The notes beneath the pieces were generated by a model. The model was given only the letters and a program-made list of their open reading frames with translations, was not told the DNA's origin and did no database searches. Both the position numbers and the translations under genes were made by a program. This document shows positions 55,789 to 64,000 of a DNA stretch of 64,000 nucleotides, in pieces; position 1 is the stretch's first letter; every line of letters begins with the position of its first letter. This stretch comes from Hydrogenophilus sp. (GTDB lineage Bacteria > Pseudomonadota > Gammaproteobacteria > Burkholderiales > Rhodocyclaceae), in the NCBI GenBank assembly GCA_026416515.1, contig JAOAEZ010000006.1, positions 1 to 64,000 on the forward strand. The letters are read 5' to 3'.

Positions 55789-57042
55789 ATGCCTCTCCTT
55801 TTTCTCCTTCTCACCGCTCTTCCTCTGCCACTCTTTGCGCATTCTCCTCCGCTCACCTCTGCCGCTTTGCAGCGCTGCCTTGCGGACCTCGCGCCTGCTG
55901 CTGTGGAGCGGGGGGTCTCTCCTGAACTCTTCGCTGCCCTCACGCGCCGTCTCACCCCTGACCCCAAGACGCTCGAACTCCTCGATCGGCAACCCGAATT
56001 CGTCGCTCCCCTCTGGCACTACCTCGCCCAACTCCTCGACCGCAACCGCCTCCTCGAAGCCCGCCACTCTCTTCTCCAGCACGCCGCGCTCCTCCGGCAG
56101 ATCGAAGCCGAATATGGCGTTGAAGCCGAACTTATCGTCGCCTTCTGGGCCATCGAAAGCAACTTTGGTCGCAACCTCGGCCGGTTTGACCTTATTCGCT
56201 CCCTCGCCACCCTCTCCTGCTTTGGGCGGCGACAAGAGTTCTTCCGCAACGAATTTCTCACCCTTACCGAAATCATCGCGCGCGGCGAAATCACCACCCT
56301 CTCGCCGCACGGCTCCTGGGCGGGAGCCTTTGGTCACACTCAATTCCTCCCCACCACCTTTCTCGCCTATGCGGTCGACGGCGACGGCGACGGCATCCGC
56401 GACCTTTACCACTCCCTTGCCGATGTCTTTGCCTCTACCGCCAACTTCCTCAAAAAGCTCGGCTGGCGTTCCGGCGAACCCTGGGGAATTGAAGTTCGTC
56501 TTCCCCCTCACTGGAAGAGCACCCCGACTGGTCGAACCCTCAAGCGCCCCACGCGCGACTGGCTCGCTCTCGGACTCACACCGCTGGGAACACCCTCCTG
56601 GCCCACTCCTCTCCCCGAGCGTGCGGCGCTTCTTCTCCCCGCCGGCAAAAGCGGTCCGGCGCTTCTCCTCTTTCCCAACTTCGACGTCATCTATCGCTAC
56701 AACAACGCCGAAAGCTATGCCCTTGCGGTCGCGCTCCTCTACGACCTCCTCAAAAACCCGCAAAAGATCGAAGACTTTGACCCCGCCCAACCTTTTTTCA
56801 CCCCATGGCCTCTAGACGCTTTCCCCCTTACCCGCAGCGAAATTCTCGAACTTCAACACCATCTCGCCGCCCGCGGCTATGACCCCGGTCCTATCGACGG
56901 CCTCTTTGGTCCAACCACGCGGGAAGCCGTTCGTCGTTTTCAGCTCGAATGTCAGGGCGATCCCTCCGCCGACGGTTGGCCCACGCTCAAACTCCTCCAA
57001 GACCTTCGCGCACAAACCTGTGTCCCACCCCGGCAACCCTAA
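55789..57042 (+). CDS. MltB-type lytic murein transglycosylase with peptidoglycan-binding domain
   Basis: A 417-residue exported enzyme. After a signal peptide comes the SLT-2 (MltB) domain with the catalytic Glu in [13 protein letters not shown] (near residue 122), [16 protein letters not shown] and [31 protein letters not shown]. The C-terminus has a PG_binding_1 domain ([31 protein letters not shown], about residues 350-405). It cleaves glycan strands to anhydro-muropeptides, the entry to wall recycling. amgK-murU a few genes on act in the same route. Confidence 0.93.
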   Translation: MPLLFLLLTALPLPLFAHSPPLTSAALQRCLADLAPAAVERGVSPELFAALTRRLTPDPKTLELLDRQPEFVAPLWHYLAQLLDRNRLLEARHSLLQHAALLRQIEAEYGVEAELIVAFWAIESNFGRNLGRFDLIRSLATLSCFGRRQEFFRNEFLTLTEIIARGEITTLSPHGSWAGAFGHTQFLPTTFLAYAVDGDGDGIRDLYHSLADVFASTANFLKKLGWRSGEPWGIEVRLPPHWKSTPTGRTLKRPTRDWLALGLTPLGTPSWPTPLPERAALLLPAGKSGPALLLFPNFDVIYRYNNAESYALAVALLYDLLKNPQKIEDFDPAQPFFTPWPLDAFPLTRSEILELQHHLAARGYDPGPIDGLFGPTTREAVRRFQLECQGDPSADGWPTLKLLQDLRAQTCVPPRQP

Positions 57043-57145
57043 TGGTAAATGGGCCACTCCCGCTTTGGGGAAGACGCTGCCATCTTGCTCAATCCCGTCG
57101 TTTTGTCGAGAATATAGTCCCTCTGCACATCCTCTGAGCGACGTG

Positions 57146-57682
57146 ATGAACCATCCGCATGCCACCACCATTGTCGGGGTTCGCCGCGGCGGGCAAGTCG
57201 CCCTAGGTGGAGATGGTCAGGTCACTCTAGGTGCCCTCATCGTCAAAGCCACCGCCAACAAAATTCGGCGCCTCTTTCGCGACCAGATCCTGGCCGGCTT
57301 TGCTGGCGCCACCTCTGACGCCTTTACCCTTTTCGAACGCTTCGAAGCCAAGCTCGACAAACACCAAGGCCACCTTTTGCGCGCGGCTGTCGAGCTCGCC
57401 AAGGACTGGCGCACGGATCGAATCCTTCGGCGCTTGGAAGCGATGCTTCTCGTCGCCGACCGAGATCACCTCCTGCTTCTCACCGGTGCGGGCGATGTTC
57501 TCGAACCGGAAGAGGGGGTTGCGGCGATCGGCTCGGGCAGCGCCTATGCGCTTGCCGCTGCTAAAGCCCTCCTGCGCCACACCGACCTCTCGGCCAAAAC
57601 CATCGTCGCTGAATCCCTTAAACTCGCGGGTGAACACTGCATCTACACCAATCACCACCACACGATCGAGGTACTTGAATGA
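57146..57682 (+). CDS. hslV: ATP-dependent protease subunit HslV
   Basis: The peptidase ring of the HslUV (ClpQY) protease. After a short propeptide (MNHPHA) the N-terminal Thr nucleophile lies in [23 protein letters not shown]. The characteristic [23 protein letters not shown] and [15 protein letters not shown] segments follow. 178 residues, family length. A TATAGT hexamer at 57113-57118 is a possible -10 box; a sigma-32 site was looked for and not found. It is coupled to hslU by ATGA. Confidence 0.97.
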   Translation: MNHPHATTIVGVRRGGQVALGGDGQVTLGALIVKATANKIRRLFRDQILAGFAGATSDAFTLFERFEAKLDKHQGHLLRAAVELAKDWRTDRILRRLEAMLLVADRDHLLLLTGAGDVLEPEEGVAAIGSGSAYALAAAKALLRHTDLSAKTIVAESLKLAGEHCIYTNHHHTIEVLE

Positions 57683-59091
57683 TCCCGCTCACCTGTCGCG
57701 CTATTGTTGCGGAACTGGACAAACATATCGTCGGGCAAACTGCTGCCAAACGAGCCGTCGCGCTGGCGTTGCGCAATCGCTGGCGGCGGCAACAAGTTCC
57801 GGAGCCGCTCCGGCACGAAATTACCCCCAAGAACATCCTCATGATCGGTCCCACCGGAGTAGGGAAAACCGAAATCGCCCGTCGTCTTGCCCGTCTTATT
57901 GACGCCCCCTTCATCAAAGTCGAAGCCACCAAATTCACTGAAGTCGGCTATGTCGGCAAAGATGTCGACACCATCATTCGCGATCTTGTCGACATCGCCA
58001 TTAAGGAAGAGCGCGAACGGGCGATGGCTTCAGCGCGTGGAAAAGCGCAAGAAGCTGCAGAGGAGCGCCTCCTCGACCTTCTTCTTCCCCCTTCTCCCTC
58101 GGCGCCTCCCATCGGCAAAGAGCAAAATGTCGAAAACTTTCTCTTTGACCTTGAGCAAAAGGTTACCCAACTCGAAAGGCGGATTGGTCTAGAGCGGGAG
58201 CTCAGTCCGGAAGAGCGAGCCACGCGCGAAAAGCTTCGGCAAAAACTACGCGCTGGTCTCTTTGACGATCGCGACGTCGAGCTCGAAATCCAAGAAGGCG
58301 CCATCTCAGCGCACGTCATGAGTCCTCCCGGTCTTGAAGAAGTTGCCGAGCAAATTCAAAGTCTCTTTCAAACGCTTGGCAAGCGTCGGAAGCGCCGGCG
58401 GATGAAGGTAGCGATGGCTCGCAAAGTGCTCCTCGAAGAAGAAGCCGCGAAACTCATCGACGAAGAAGAGATTCGGCGGCGCGCGATTCTCAACACCGAA
58501 CAGAACGGCATCGTCTTCATCGACGAAATCGACAAAGTAGTCGGTCGCGACAACACCCATGGTCCTGACGTCTCCCGCCAAGGCGTCCAACGCGATCTCT
58601 TACCCCTTGTCGAAGGCACCACCGTAACCACCAAACACGGTCCGGTGCGCACTGACCACATTCTCTTCATCGCCTCCGGTGCTTTCCACCTCAGCAAGCC
58701 GAGCGACCTTATCCCCGAATTTCAAGGTCGCTTTCCGGTGCGGGTTGAACTTCAACCCCTCACTGTCGACGACTTCGTCCGCATCCTCAGCAGCACGGAA
58801 GCCAACCTCATCAGTCAATACCAAGCGCTCCTTGCTGCCGACGGTCTCACCCTCACCTTTACCGACGCTGCTGTTCGGCGCATCGCCGAAATCGCCTGGC
58901 ACGTCAACGAACGGATCGAAAACATCGGCGCTCGCCGTCTCTACACCGTGATGGAACGGCTCCTCGAAGAGGTCGCCTTTGACGCCGGCACCCCGGGCAG
59001 CCCCACGCAAGTCACCATCGACGTCGCCGACGTCGACGAGCGTCTCAGCGAACTCGCCGCCAGCGAAAATCTCGCCCGTTATGTTCTCTAA
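57679..59091 (+). CDS. hslU: ATP-dependent protease ATPase subunit HslU
   Basis: The unfoldase of HslUV (470 aa). Walker [16 protein letters not shown] and pore loop [11 protein letters not shown] are near the N-terminus, then an inserted I-domain rich in charged helices (about residues 110-240). Walker B is [10 protein letters not shown]. The extreme C-terminus ARYVL matches the peptide that inserts into HslV to activate it. The ATG overlaps the hslV stop (57679-57682). Confidence 0.98.
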   Translation: MIPLTCRAIVAELDKHIVGQTAAKRAVALALRNRWRRQQVPEPLRHEITPKNILMIGPTGVGKTEIARRLARLIDAPFIKVEATKFTEVGYVGKDVDTIIRDLVDIAIKEERERAMASARGKAQEAAEERLLDLLLPPSPSAPPIGKEQNVENFLFDLEQKVTQLERRIGLERELSPEERATREKLRQKLRAGLFDDRDVELEIQEGAISAHVMSPPGLEEVAEQIQSLFQTLGKRRKRRRMKVAMARKVLLEEEAAKLIDEEEIRRRAILNTEQNGIVFIDEIDKVVGRDNTHGPDVSRQGVQRDLLPLVEGTTVTTKHGPVRTDHILFIASGAFHLSKPSDLIPEFQGRFPVRVELQPLTVDDFVRILSSTEANLISQYQALLAADGLTLTFTDAAVRRIAEIAWHVNERIENIGARRLYTVMERLLEEVAFDAGTPGSPTQVTIDVADVDERLSELAASENLARYVL

Positions 59092-59142
59092 CCCCTCCCT
59101 TTTCCTAACTTATCCCTCTGACTCTCCCTCTTTGCTCTTCTG

Positions 59143-60309
59143 ATGAACCCCTCTAACGCCGCCCCCGACGCTGCCCGCCACGCTGCTCTCTTTCGCTGGC
59201 TAACTGCTCAAGGCCGACCGATCGTCCATCTCACCCTCGCCTCTGCCGACGCCAGCTTTCGCCGCTACTATCGGGTGCACTACCCCGACGGCAGCACCGC
59301 GATCGCCCTCGACGCTCCTCCCGACCGGGAGCCGCTCACCCCCTGGCTCAACCTCCGCCACCACCTAGCCGCGCACGCCCTTCCGGTCCCCGACTGTTAT
59401 GTCGTAGACCCTCAGCAAGGTTTTGCCCTCATCGAAGACTTCGGCGACACTACGCTCGAAACCCTTCTCGCCCCTACCGCCCACGCCGTTGCCTGCTCCC
59501 CTTCATCTGCCCCTCCCTTTGGCTCCACCTCCCCCCCCTCTCCCGAACCCTATTCTCCCTCTCCCCCTTCTCCGTCCTCCTCTGCCCCCCCTTTACCCCT
59601 TACTGAAGTTCACGACCGCTACGCCGAAGCTCTTGCCAACCTCATCCTTCTTCAATCTACTCCTCCCCCTTCCGATCTCCCTCGCTACGACGCCGCGACT
59701 CTACGCGCCGAACTCGACCTTTTCCCCACCTGGTATCTCCAGCGCCACCTCGGCCACACCCTCACCGCTACCGAAGCGGACGCCCTCGAGCGGACCTTTA
59801 CCCTCCTCATCGACAATGCCCTCGCTCAACCCCACCTCCTCGTCCACCGCGACTACCACAGCCGCAACCTCATGTGGCTTCCCCCCGATCACCCCAAGCG
59901 TCCCGCCGCTACGCTAGGGATCTTAGACTTTCAAGATGCCCTCGTCGGCCCTATCGCCTACGACCTCGTCTCGCTTCTCAAAGACGCCTACCTCGAATGG
60001 CCGGAGCCCTTCACCCTGGACCTTCTCATCCGCTACTGGCAACAAGCACGGCGTCTTTCCCTCCCCGTTCCTCATCACTTCGACTGTCTCTACCGCGACT
60101 ATGAATGGATTGGCATCCAACGCCACCTCAAAATCCTTGGAATCTTTGCCCGTCTTGCCTATCGCGACCAAAAACCCGCCTACCTCGATCACCTCCCCCG
60201 CGTTCGTCGCTATCTCTGGAGAACCCTTCCCCGTTACCCCGAATTCAAATCCCTCTTGCGCCTCCTCCTAAGCCTCCACCCCGACGAACACCATTTTCTC
60301 CTCCTCTAA
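59143..60309 (+). CDS. amgK: N-acetylmuramate/N-acetylglucosamine kinase
   Basis: An aminoglycoside-phosphotransferase-fold sugar kinase (388 aa). The catalytic loop LVHRDYHSRNLMW and metal motif LGILDFQDALVGPIAYDLVSLLKDAYLEW are diagnostic. With murU directly downstream it forms the known AmgK-MurU pair, which recycles MurNAc to UDP-MurNAc and bypasses de novo synthesis. About 45 residues of almost pure Pro/Ser/Ala (about residues 110-156) are inserted between the conserved N-lobe and the helix VHDRYAEALANL; this is not usual for the family. No clear ribosome-binding site precedes the ATG. Confidence 0.9.
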   Translation: MNPSNAAPDAARHAALFRWLTAQGRPIVHLTLASADASFRRYYRVHYPDGSTAIALDAPPDREPLTPWLNLRHHLAAHALPVPDCYVVDPQQGFALIEDFGDTTLETLLAPTAHAVACSPSSAPPFGSTSPPSPEPYSPSPPSPSSSAPPLPLTEVHDRYAEALANLILLQSTPPPSDLPRYDAATLRAELDLFPTWYLQRHLGHTLTATEADALERTFTLLIDNALAQPHLLVHRDYHSRNLMWLPPDHPKRPAATLGILDFQDALVGPIAYDLVSLLKDAYLEWPEPFTLDLLIRYWQQARRLSLPVPHHFDCLYRDYEWIGIQRHLKILGIFARLAYRDQKPAYLDHLPRVRRYLWRTLPRYPEFKSLLRLLLSLHPDEHHFLLL

Positions 60310-60312
60310 CCC

Positions 60313-61104
60313 ATGCTCCCCCCTAAAGAAAAAGAAGTCGCTCCTTCCCTCGTCGTTCTCCTCCTCGTTGGGGGTCGAGGCGAGCGGCTCCGTCCCATCA
60401 CCGACACCACTCCGAAGCCCCTTCTTGCTGACGGCGCCGGGCGACCGCTCCTCGGGAAATGGCTTGCTCGCCTTGCTCCTCTCTCCCCTCATCGCCTTCT
60501 CCTCAACCCCTGCTGGCTCGCTGACCGTCTCATCGCCGCTCTTCCCTCCCTCACCCCTCCCACCCTCACCCTCACCCTTCTTCCCGAAACCTACCCCTGT
60601 CTCGAAACCGCTGGCACCCTTGCTGCCGCTTTCCGCGCCACCGCTGCCCCTCAGATCCTCCTCATCAACGGCGACATCGACCTCGACCCCGCCTTTGATC
60701 TCGCTGCTTTCGTTGCCCGTGCCCATCGCGCTCTCGCCGTTCACCCCGACGCGCTTGGCTACCTTCTCCTTCTCCCATCCCCTCCTGCTCCTGCGCTTGA
60801 CTTCTCCCTACCCGCCCCGCTCCCTGCCGTCCCTCCTATTCCCCTTTACCGGCTCGCCCCTCCCCCTCTCTTCCCCCGCCATGCCACCTACAGCGGCATC
60901 GGCTGCTACCGTCCCTCTCTCGTCCTCCACCTCCCCTCCCGTCGACGCGCCCCCCTTGGCCCGCTCCTAAAAGCCGCGGCCAGCCGTGGACAACTCCTTG
61001 GCGAACTCACCTCCCATCGCTGGTGGGACATCGGTACACCCGAACGCCTCAACCGTTGGCAGCGCGCCACCGTTCCCTTCAAGAATGACGCCGCGAGGCC
61101 GTAA
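60313..61104 (+). CDS. murU: N-acetylmuramate-1-phosphate uridylyltransferase
   Basis: A 263-residue nucleotidyltransferase with the motif LLVGGRGERLRPITDTTPKPLL and the catalytic Asp pair in LLINGDIDLD. It turns MurNAc-1-phosphate into UDP-MurNAc. A Pro-rich stretch (about residues 155-197) replaces the shorter loop of other MurU enzymes. The ATG is three bases after the amgK stop. The end HRWWDIGTPERLNRWQ is typical. Confidence 0.88.
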   Translation: MLPPKEKEVAPSLVVLLLVGGRGERLRPITDTTPKPLLADGAGRPLLGKWLARLAPLSPHRLLLNPCWLADRLIAALPSLTPPTLTLTLLPETYPCLETAGTLAAAFRATAAPQILLINGDIDLDPAFDLAAFVARAHRALAVHPDALGYLLLLPSPPAPALDFSLPAPLPAVPPIPLYRLAPPPLFPRHATYSGIGCYRPSLVLHLPSRRRAPLGPLLKAAASRGQLLGELTSHRWWDIGTPERLNRWQRATVPFKNDAARP

Positions 61105-61149
61105 ACACTAAAATAGCGGTTCAAGCAATCATCGTCCCCAAACCCATCG

Positions 61150-62295
61150 ATGTCCTCTATCATCCCCTTCCTCGACGTCGGCGCCGCCTATCGAGAACTG
61201 CAGTGTGAAATCGACGCCGCCATCCAGCGTGTTCTCTCCTCTGGCTGTTATATCCTTGGGGAAGAAGTAGAAGCGTTCGAGGCGGAATGGGCTTCCTACT
61301 GCCATGCCTCCTACGCGGTAGGAGTCAGCAATGGGCTAGACGCGCTCACTCTATCGTTGATGGCGCTCGGGATCGGGGAGGGAGACGAAATCCTCGTTCC
61401 CACCAATACCTACATCGCTACCTGGCTCGCGGTCACTGCGGTCGGCGCGCGGGTTATTCCCATCGAACCCGACCCCATTACCCACACCATAGACCCTAGC
61501 CGCATAGAGGAAGCGCTCACCCCCGCCGCCAAAGCGATCGTCGCCGTGCACCTCTACGGCCACCCGGCGTCCCTCGATCCCCTTCGGCAACTGGCTCAAA
61601 AACACAACCTCTTTCTCATCGAAGATGCCGCTCAAGCCCATGGCGCCTGCTACTTTGGAACACCGATCGGTGCCCACGGCGACGCGGTCTGCTGGAGCTT
61701 CTACCCTACAAAAAACCTCGGTGCTTTAGGAGACGCGGGTGCGATCACGACCAATAACTCCGACCTAGCTCATCGCCTTCGCCTTTTGCGAAACTATGGA
61801 TCTTCTCGAAAATACCACCACGAGATTATCGGCCGAAACGCTCGTCTCGACCCGATCCAAGCCGCTATCCTCCGGGTCAAACTCAAATACCTCGACATTT
61901 GGAACCAACGGCGAGCGCAAAATGCCCGTCGTTACTGCGAAGCCCTCTCCTCGCTGCCGATTCAACTCCCCTCCGTTGCCCCCTACGCCACCCATGCCTG
62001 GCACCTTTTTGTCATCCGCATCTCCCAGCGCGACCGGTTTCAATCTTATCTGGCGCGCCACGGCATCGAAACGCTGATTCACTACCCCACGCCTCCCCAT
62101 CGCCAGCCTGCCTACCGGGACACGATAGGCGCGGATCGATCCTTTCCTATCGCCGAACTGCTGGCCCGTGAGGTACTCTCCCTTCCCATCGGTCCCCATT
62201 TGACCGCTGCAGAGCAAGCGCGCATCATTGAAACGATTCACCTCTATCACGCCCACCCCCCTTCCTCCAAGGAGTCCCTTGATGGCCCTCAGTGA
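61150..62295 (+). CDS. DegT/DnrJ/EryC1 sugar aminotransferase (FdtB/QdtB-like)
   Basis: A 381-residue PLP aminotransferase acting on nucleotide-linked keto-sugars. The PLP lysine is in SFYPTKNLGALGDAGAI, and IPFLDVGAAYRELQ, VGVSNGLDALTLSL and EDAAQAHGA are standard for the 3-aminotransferase (FdtB/QdtB/WecE-like) group. It overlaps the following FdtA-like gene by 14 bases, the same pairing as in dTDP-Fuc3NAc and dTDP-Qui3NAc clusters. The 3-amino position is inferred from that neighbour. Confidence 0.88.
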   Translation: MSSIIPFLDVGAAYRELQCEIDAAIQRVLSSGCYILGEEVEAFEAEWASYCHASYAVGVSNGLDALTLSLMALGIGEGDEILVPTNTYIATWLAVTAVGARVIPIEPDPITHTIDPSRIEEALTPAAKAIVAVHLYGHPASLDPLRQLAQKHNLFLIEDAAQAHGACYFGTPIGAHGDAVCWSFYPTKNLGALGDAGAITTNNSDLAHRLRLLRNYGSSRKYHHEIIGRNARLDPIQAAILRVKLKYLDIWNQRRAQNARRYCEALSSLPIQLPSVAPYATHAWHLFVIRISQRDRFQSYLARHGIETLIHYPTPPHRQPAYRDTIGADRSFPIAELLAREVLSLPIGPHLTAAEQARIIETIHLYHAHPPSSKESLDGPQ

Positions 62296-62710
62296 TTGCC
62301 GCATTATCGAACTCCCCAAGATCCATGACCCGCGGGGAAATCTCTCCTTTATCGAAGGAGAAAGGCATATTCCCTTCAATATCAAACGGGTTTATTACCT
62401 TTACGATGTTCCCGGCGGCGCTGAACGAGGTTCTCACGCCCACAAGACTGCTCATACGTTCATTATTGCAATATCAGGAAGTTTTGACGTCATCCTCGAC
62501 GATGGCTTCGCCACCCAGCGCTACCATCTCAACCGCTCTTACTATGGAATCTACATCTGCCCCCTCACTTGGAGAAGACTCGACAACTTCTCCTCGGGAG
62601 CGGTCTGTCTCAGCCTCGCCTCCCACTACTTTGACCCCGAAGACTACATCCGCGACTACAATGAATTCATCGCCATCGTCCGCAGCCGCAATCGGGAGTT
62701 CAACCCATGA
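62282..62710 (+). CDS. Sugar 3,4-ketoisomerase (FdtA/QdtA-like cupin)
   Basis: A 142-residue WxcM-like cupin. The motif KIHDPRGNLSFIEGERHIPFNIKRVYYLYDVPGG, the catalytic His region ERGSHAHKTAHTFIIAISG and the final WRRLDNFSSGAVCLSLAS are characteristic of dTDP-4-oxo-6-deoxyglucose 3,4-isomerases. The ATG at 62282 is inside the end of the aminotransferase gene, preceded by AAGGAG. The rfbF start overlaps its stop as ATGA. Confidence 0.88.
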   Translation: MALSDCRIIELPKIHDPRGNLSFIEGERHIPFNIKRVYYLYDVPGGAERGSHAHKTAHTFIIAISGSFDVILDDGFATQRYHLNRSYYGIYICPLTWRRLDNFSSGAVCLSLASHYFDPEDYIRDYNEFIAIVRSRNREFNP

Positions 62711-63597
62711 AAGCTGTCATCCTCGCGGGAGGTTTTGGCACCCGTCTCTCAGAAGAGACCATCATCAAACCCAAACCGATGGTCGAAATCGGGGGGCGCC
62801 CGATCCTCTGGCACATCCTTAAATACTACGCCGCCTTCGGCATCCACGACTTCATCATCCTTCTCGGCTATAAAGGCTTTCTCATCAAAGAGTACTTTGC
62901 CCATTATCTCCTGCACCACTCCGACGTCACCTTTCACATGGCTGAAAACCGAATGGAGATCCACACCCGCCGGGCGGAACCTTGGCGGGTCACCCTCGTA
63001 GACACCGGCGAAGCCACGCAAACCGCCGGTCGGCTGCGGCGGGCGATTCGCTACCTCGAAAACGAACCCTTCTTCGCGGTCACCTATGGCGATGGGCTCA
63101 GCAACCTCGACATCGCCGCTGAAATCGCCTTTCACCGCGCCCACGGTAAAATCGCCACCGTCGCTGCTGTTTTTCCCCCTGCTCGTTTCGGGGCCATTGT
63201 GCTGGGCGAGCCTCTCACCGCCGCCCCCTCTCTCTCTGCCGCTGTCTCTTCTCCTACCCCCTCTTCCCACCTCGACGCTGCCCGCTACCCCCTCACGCAG
63301 GACGCCCCCCTTCCCCCGCCCCGTCGGGTTCGCTCCTTTATCGAAAAACCCGCAGGCGACGGCGGTCGCATCAATGGCGGGTTTTTCCTCTTTACCCCGG
63401 AAATCTTTCGCTGGATTCCCTCCGACGGCGCCACTCTAGAAGGCGATGTCCTCCCCCCCCTCGCCGAAGCAGGCGAACTGGTCGCCTTTCTCCACGACGG
63501 TTTCTGGCACCCCATGGACACACTGCGCGACAAAAACCACCTCGAGGCCCTCTGGACCACCGGTCGAGCCCCCTGGAAAATCTGGAGTGACGCATGA
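62707..63597 (+). CDS. rfbF: Glucose-1-phosphate cytidylyltransferase
   Basis: RfbF makes CDP-glucose from CTP and glucose-1-phosphate. The nucleotide motif LAGGFGTRLSEETIIKPKPM is complete, and GGRPILWHILKYYAAFGIHDFIILLGYKG, VTYGDGLSNLDI and GGFFLFTPEIF follow. About 30-35 residues rich in Pro/Ser/Ala (residues 165-205) are inserted before RVRSFIEKPAGDGGRINGGFF, longer than usual. 296 aa. The start and stop overlap both neighbours by ATGA. Confidence 0.94.
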   Translation: MKAVILAGGFGTRLSEETIIKPKPMVEIGGRPILWHILKYYAAFGIHDFIILLGYKGFLIKEYFAHYLLHHSDVTFHMAENRMEIHTRRAEPWRVTLVDTGEATQTAGRLRRAIRYLENEPFFAVTYGDGLSNLDIAAEIAFHRAHGKIATVAAVFPPARFGAIVLGEPLTAAPSLSAAVSSPTPSSHLDAARYPLTQDAPLPPPRRVRSFIEKPAGDGGRINGGFFLFTPEIFRWIPSDGATLEGDVLPPLAEAGELVAFLHDGFWHPMDTLRDKNHLEALWTTGRAPWKIWSDA

Positions 63598-64000
63598 ACC
63601 CATGCGTCTCATCCCCCCTCGTTACCCCTTCCCCGGACCCGGAGTGGTGGCGCAATCGTCGCCTTTTGCTCACTGGGCACACCGGCTTCAAAGGCGCCTG
63701 GTTCACCCTCTGGCTCTCTCAACTCGGCGTTGAAACGATCGGCGTCGCTCTTCCCCCCGAAACTGACCCCAACCTCTTCACCGCCGCTCGCCTTCAATCG
63801 CTTCTCGCCGCGCACTATCTCTACGACCTCACCCACCCCGATACCCCTGGCTGGCTCCTCGCTCTCTTTCGCCGTCACCGCCCGCAGATTCTCATCCACC
63901 TCGCCGCGCAAGCCCTTGTTCCTCGCAGCTACCGCGACCCTCTCGCTACCTGGCGCGCCAACCTCCTCGCCACGCTTCACCTCCTCGAAGCCGTGCGGCA
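63594..64000 (+). CDS. rfbG: CDP-glucose 4,6-dehydratase (partial, runs off window)
   Basis: The first 135 residues are present. After a short Pro-rich lead the Rossmann NAD motif RRLLLTGHTGFKGAWFTLWL is followed by HRPQILIHLAAQALVPRSY and ANLLATLHLLEAVR, typical of RfbG. It converts CDP-glucose to CDP-4-keto-6-deoxyglucose. The ATG overlaps the rfbF stop (63594-63597). The catalytic Tyr-x3-Lys lies beyond the window. Confidence 0.92.
   Translation, partial: MNPCVSSPLVTPSPDPEWWRNRRLLLTGHTGFKGAWFTLWLSQLGVETIGVALPPETDPNLFTAARLQSLLAAHYLYDLTHPDTPGWLLALFRRHRPQILIHLAAQALVPRSYRDPLATWRANLLATLHLLEAVR

Noticed and set aside
57043..57145. Sigma-32 promoter before hslV
   Set aside because: TGCCATCT resembles the -10 part, but the only CTT-containing -35 candidate is eight bases away, too close.

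Overview
The window reads as chromosomal DNA of a GC-rich betaproteobacterium. Three things point to a thermophilic, hydrogen-oxidising type related to Hydrogenophilaceae: the 16S rRNA 5' end, the gene neighbourhoods (rnfB-nth, tolQRAB-pal-cpoB-queE-queC, thiE-hemL), and the mix of PII/AmtB, AmgK/MurU and a lone tungsten-type oxidoreductase. The genus is an inference from gene content; no alignment was run. There is no prophage, insertion sequence, CRISPR array or tRNA that I can see, and almost all DNA is coding.

Layout. 1-470: 5' end of a 16S rRNA gene (minus strand) with its promoter, back to back with a plus-strand promoter. 472-10738: RnfB-like ferredoxin, nth, DUF1841, fliOPQR, miaA, then a tightly overlapped glnE / CYTH-CHAD / sixA group, and fur. 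10763-19772: large MscK-like channel, hemL and thiE (minus), an Atm1-type ABC exporter, a glutamine amidotransferase and an EAL protein. 19815-22279: a sigma-54 promoter in front of a TorF-type porin, glnK and amtB. 22397-27211: a cobalamin riboswitch controlling btuB-btuC-btuD, with btuF convergent. 27270-40756 (all minus): clpB behind a sigma-32-like promoter, a two-receiver diguanylate cyclase, DUF2788, argG, argF, argD, prpE, acuI, an RsmB-like methyltransferase, a Tat-exported DUF3108 protein and purN.

40830-48890 (plus): mutL, a PhnD-like/PAS/GGDEF sensor, a divergent aldehyde:ferredoxin oxidoreductase, and PhoX behind a PhoB box. 48912-55593 (minus): VOC protein, queC, queE, cpoB, pal, tolB, tolA, tolR, tolQ, with an 18-bp palindrome at the predicted tolQ transcription start. 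55789-64000 (plus): MltB-like transglycosylase, hslV-hslU, amgK-murU, and the start of a sugar-nucleotide cluster (FdtB-like and FdtA-like enzymes, rfbF, truncated rfbG).

Two window-wide features stand out. First, the plus strand is C/T-rich whatever the gene direction: plus-strand genes favour C/T-ending codons and carry Pro/Ser-rich insertions, while minus-strand genes favour G-ending codons. This suggests strong replication-linked skew with the minus strand leading, which fits the rRNA orientation. Second, regulatory sites for nitrogen (sigma-54), phosphate (PhoB), heat shock (sigma-32) and B12 (riboswitch) can each be read directly in front of the matching genes.
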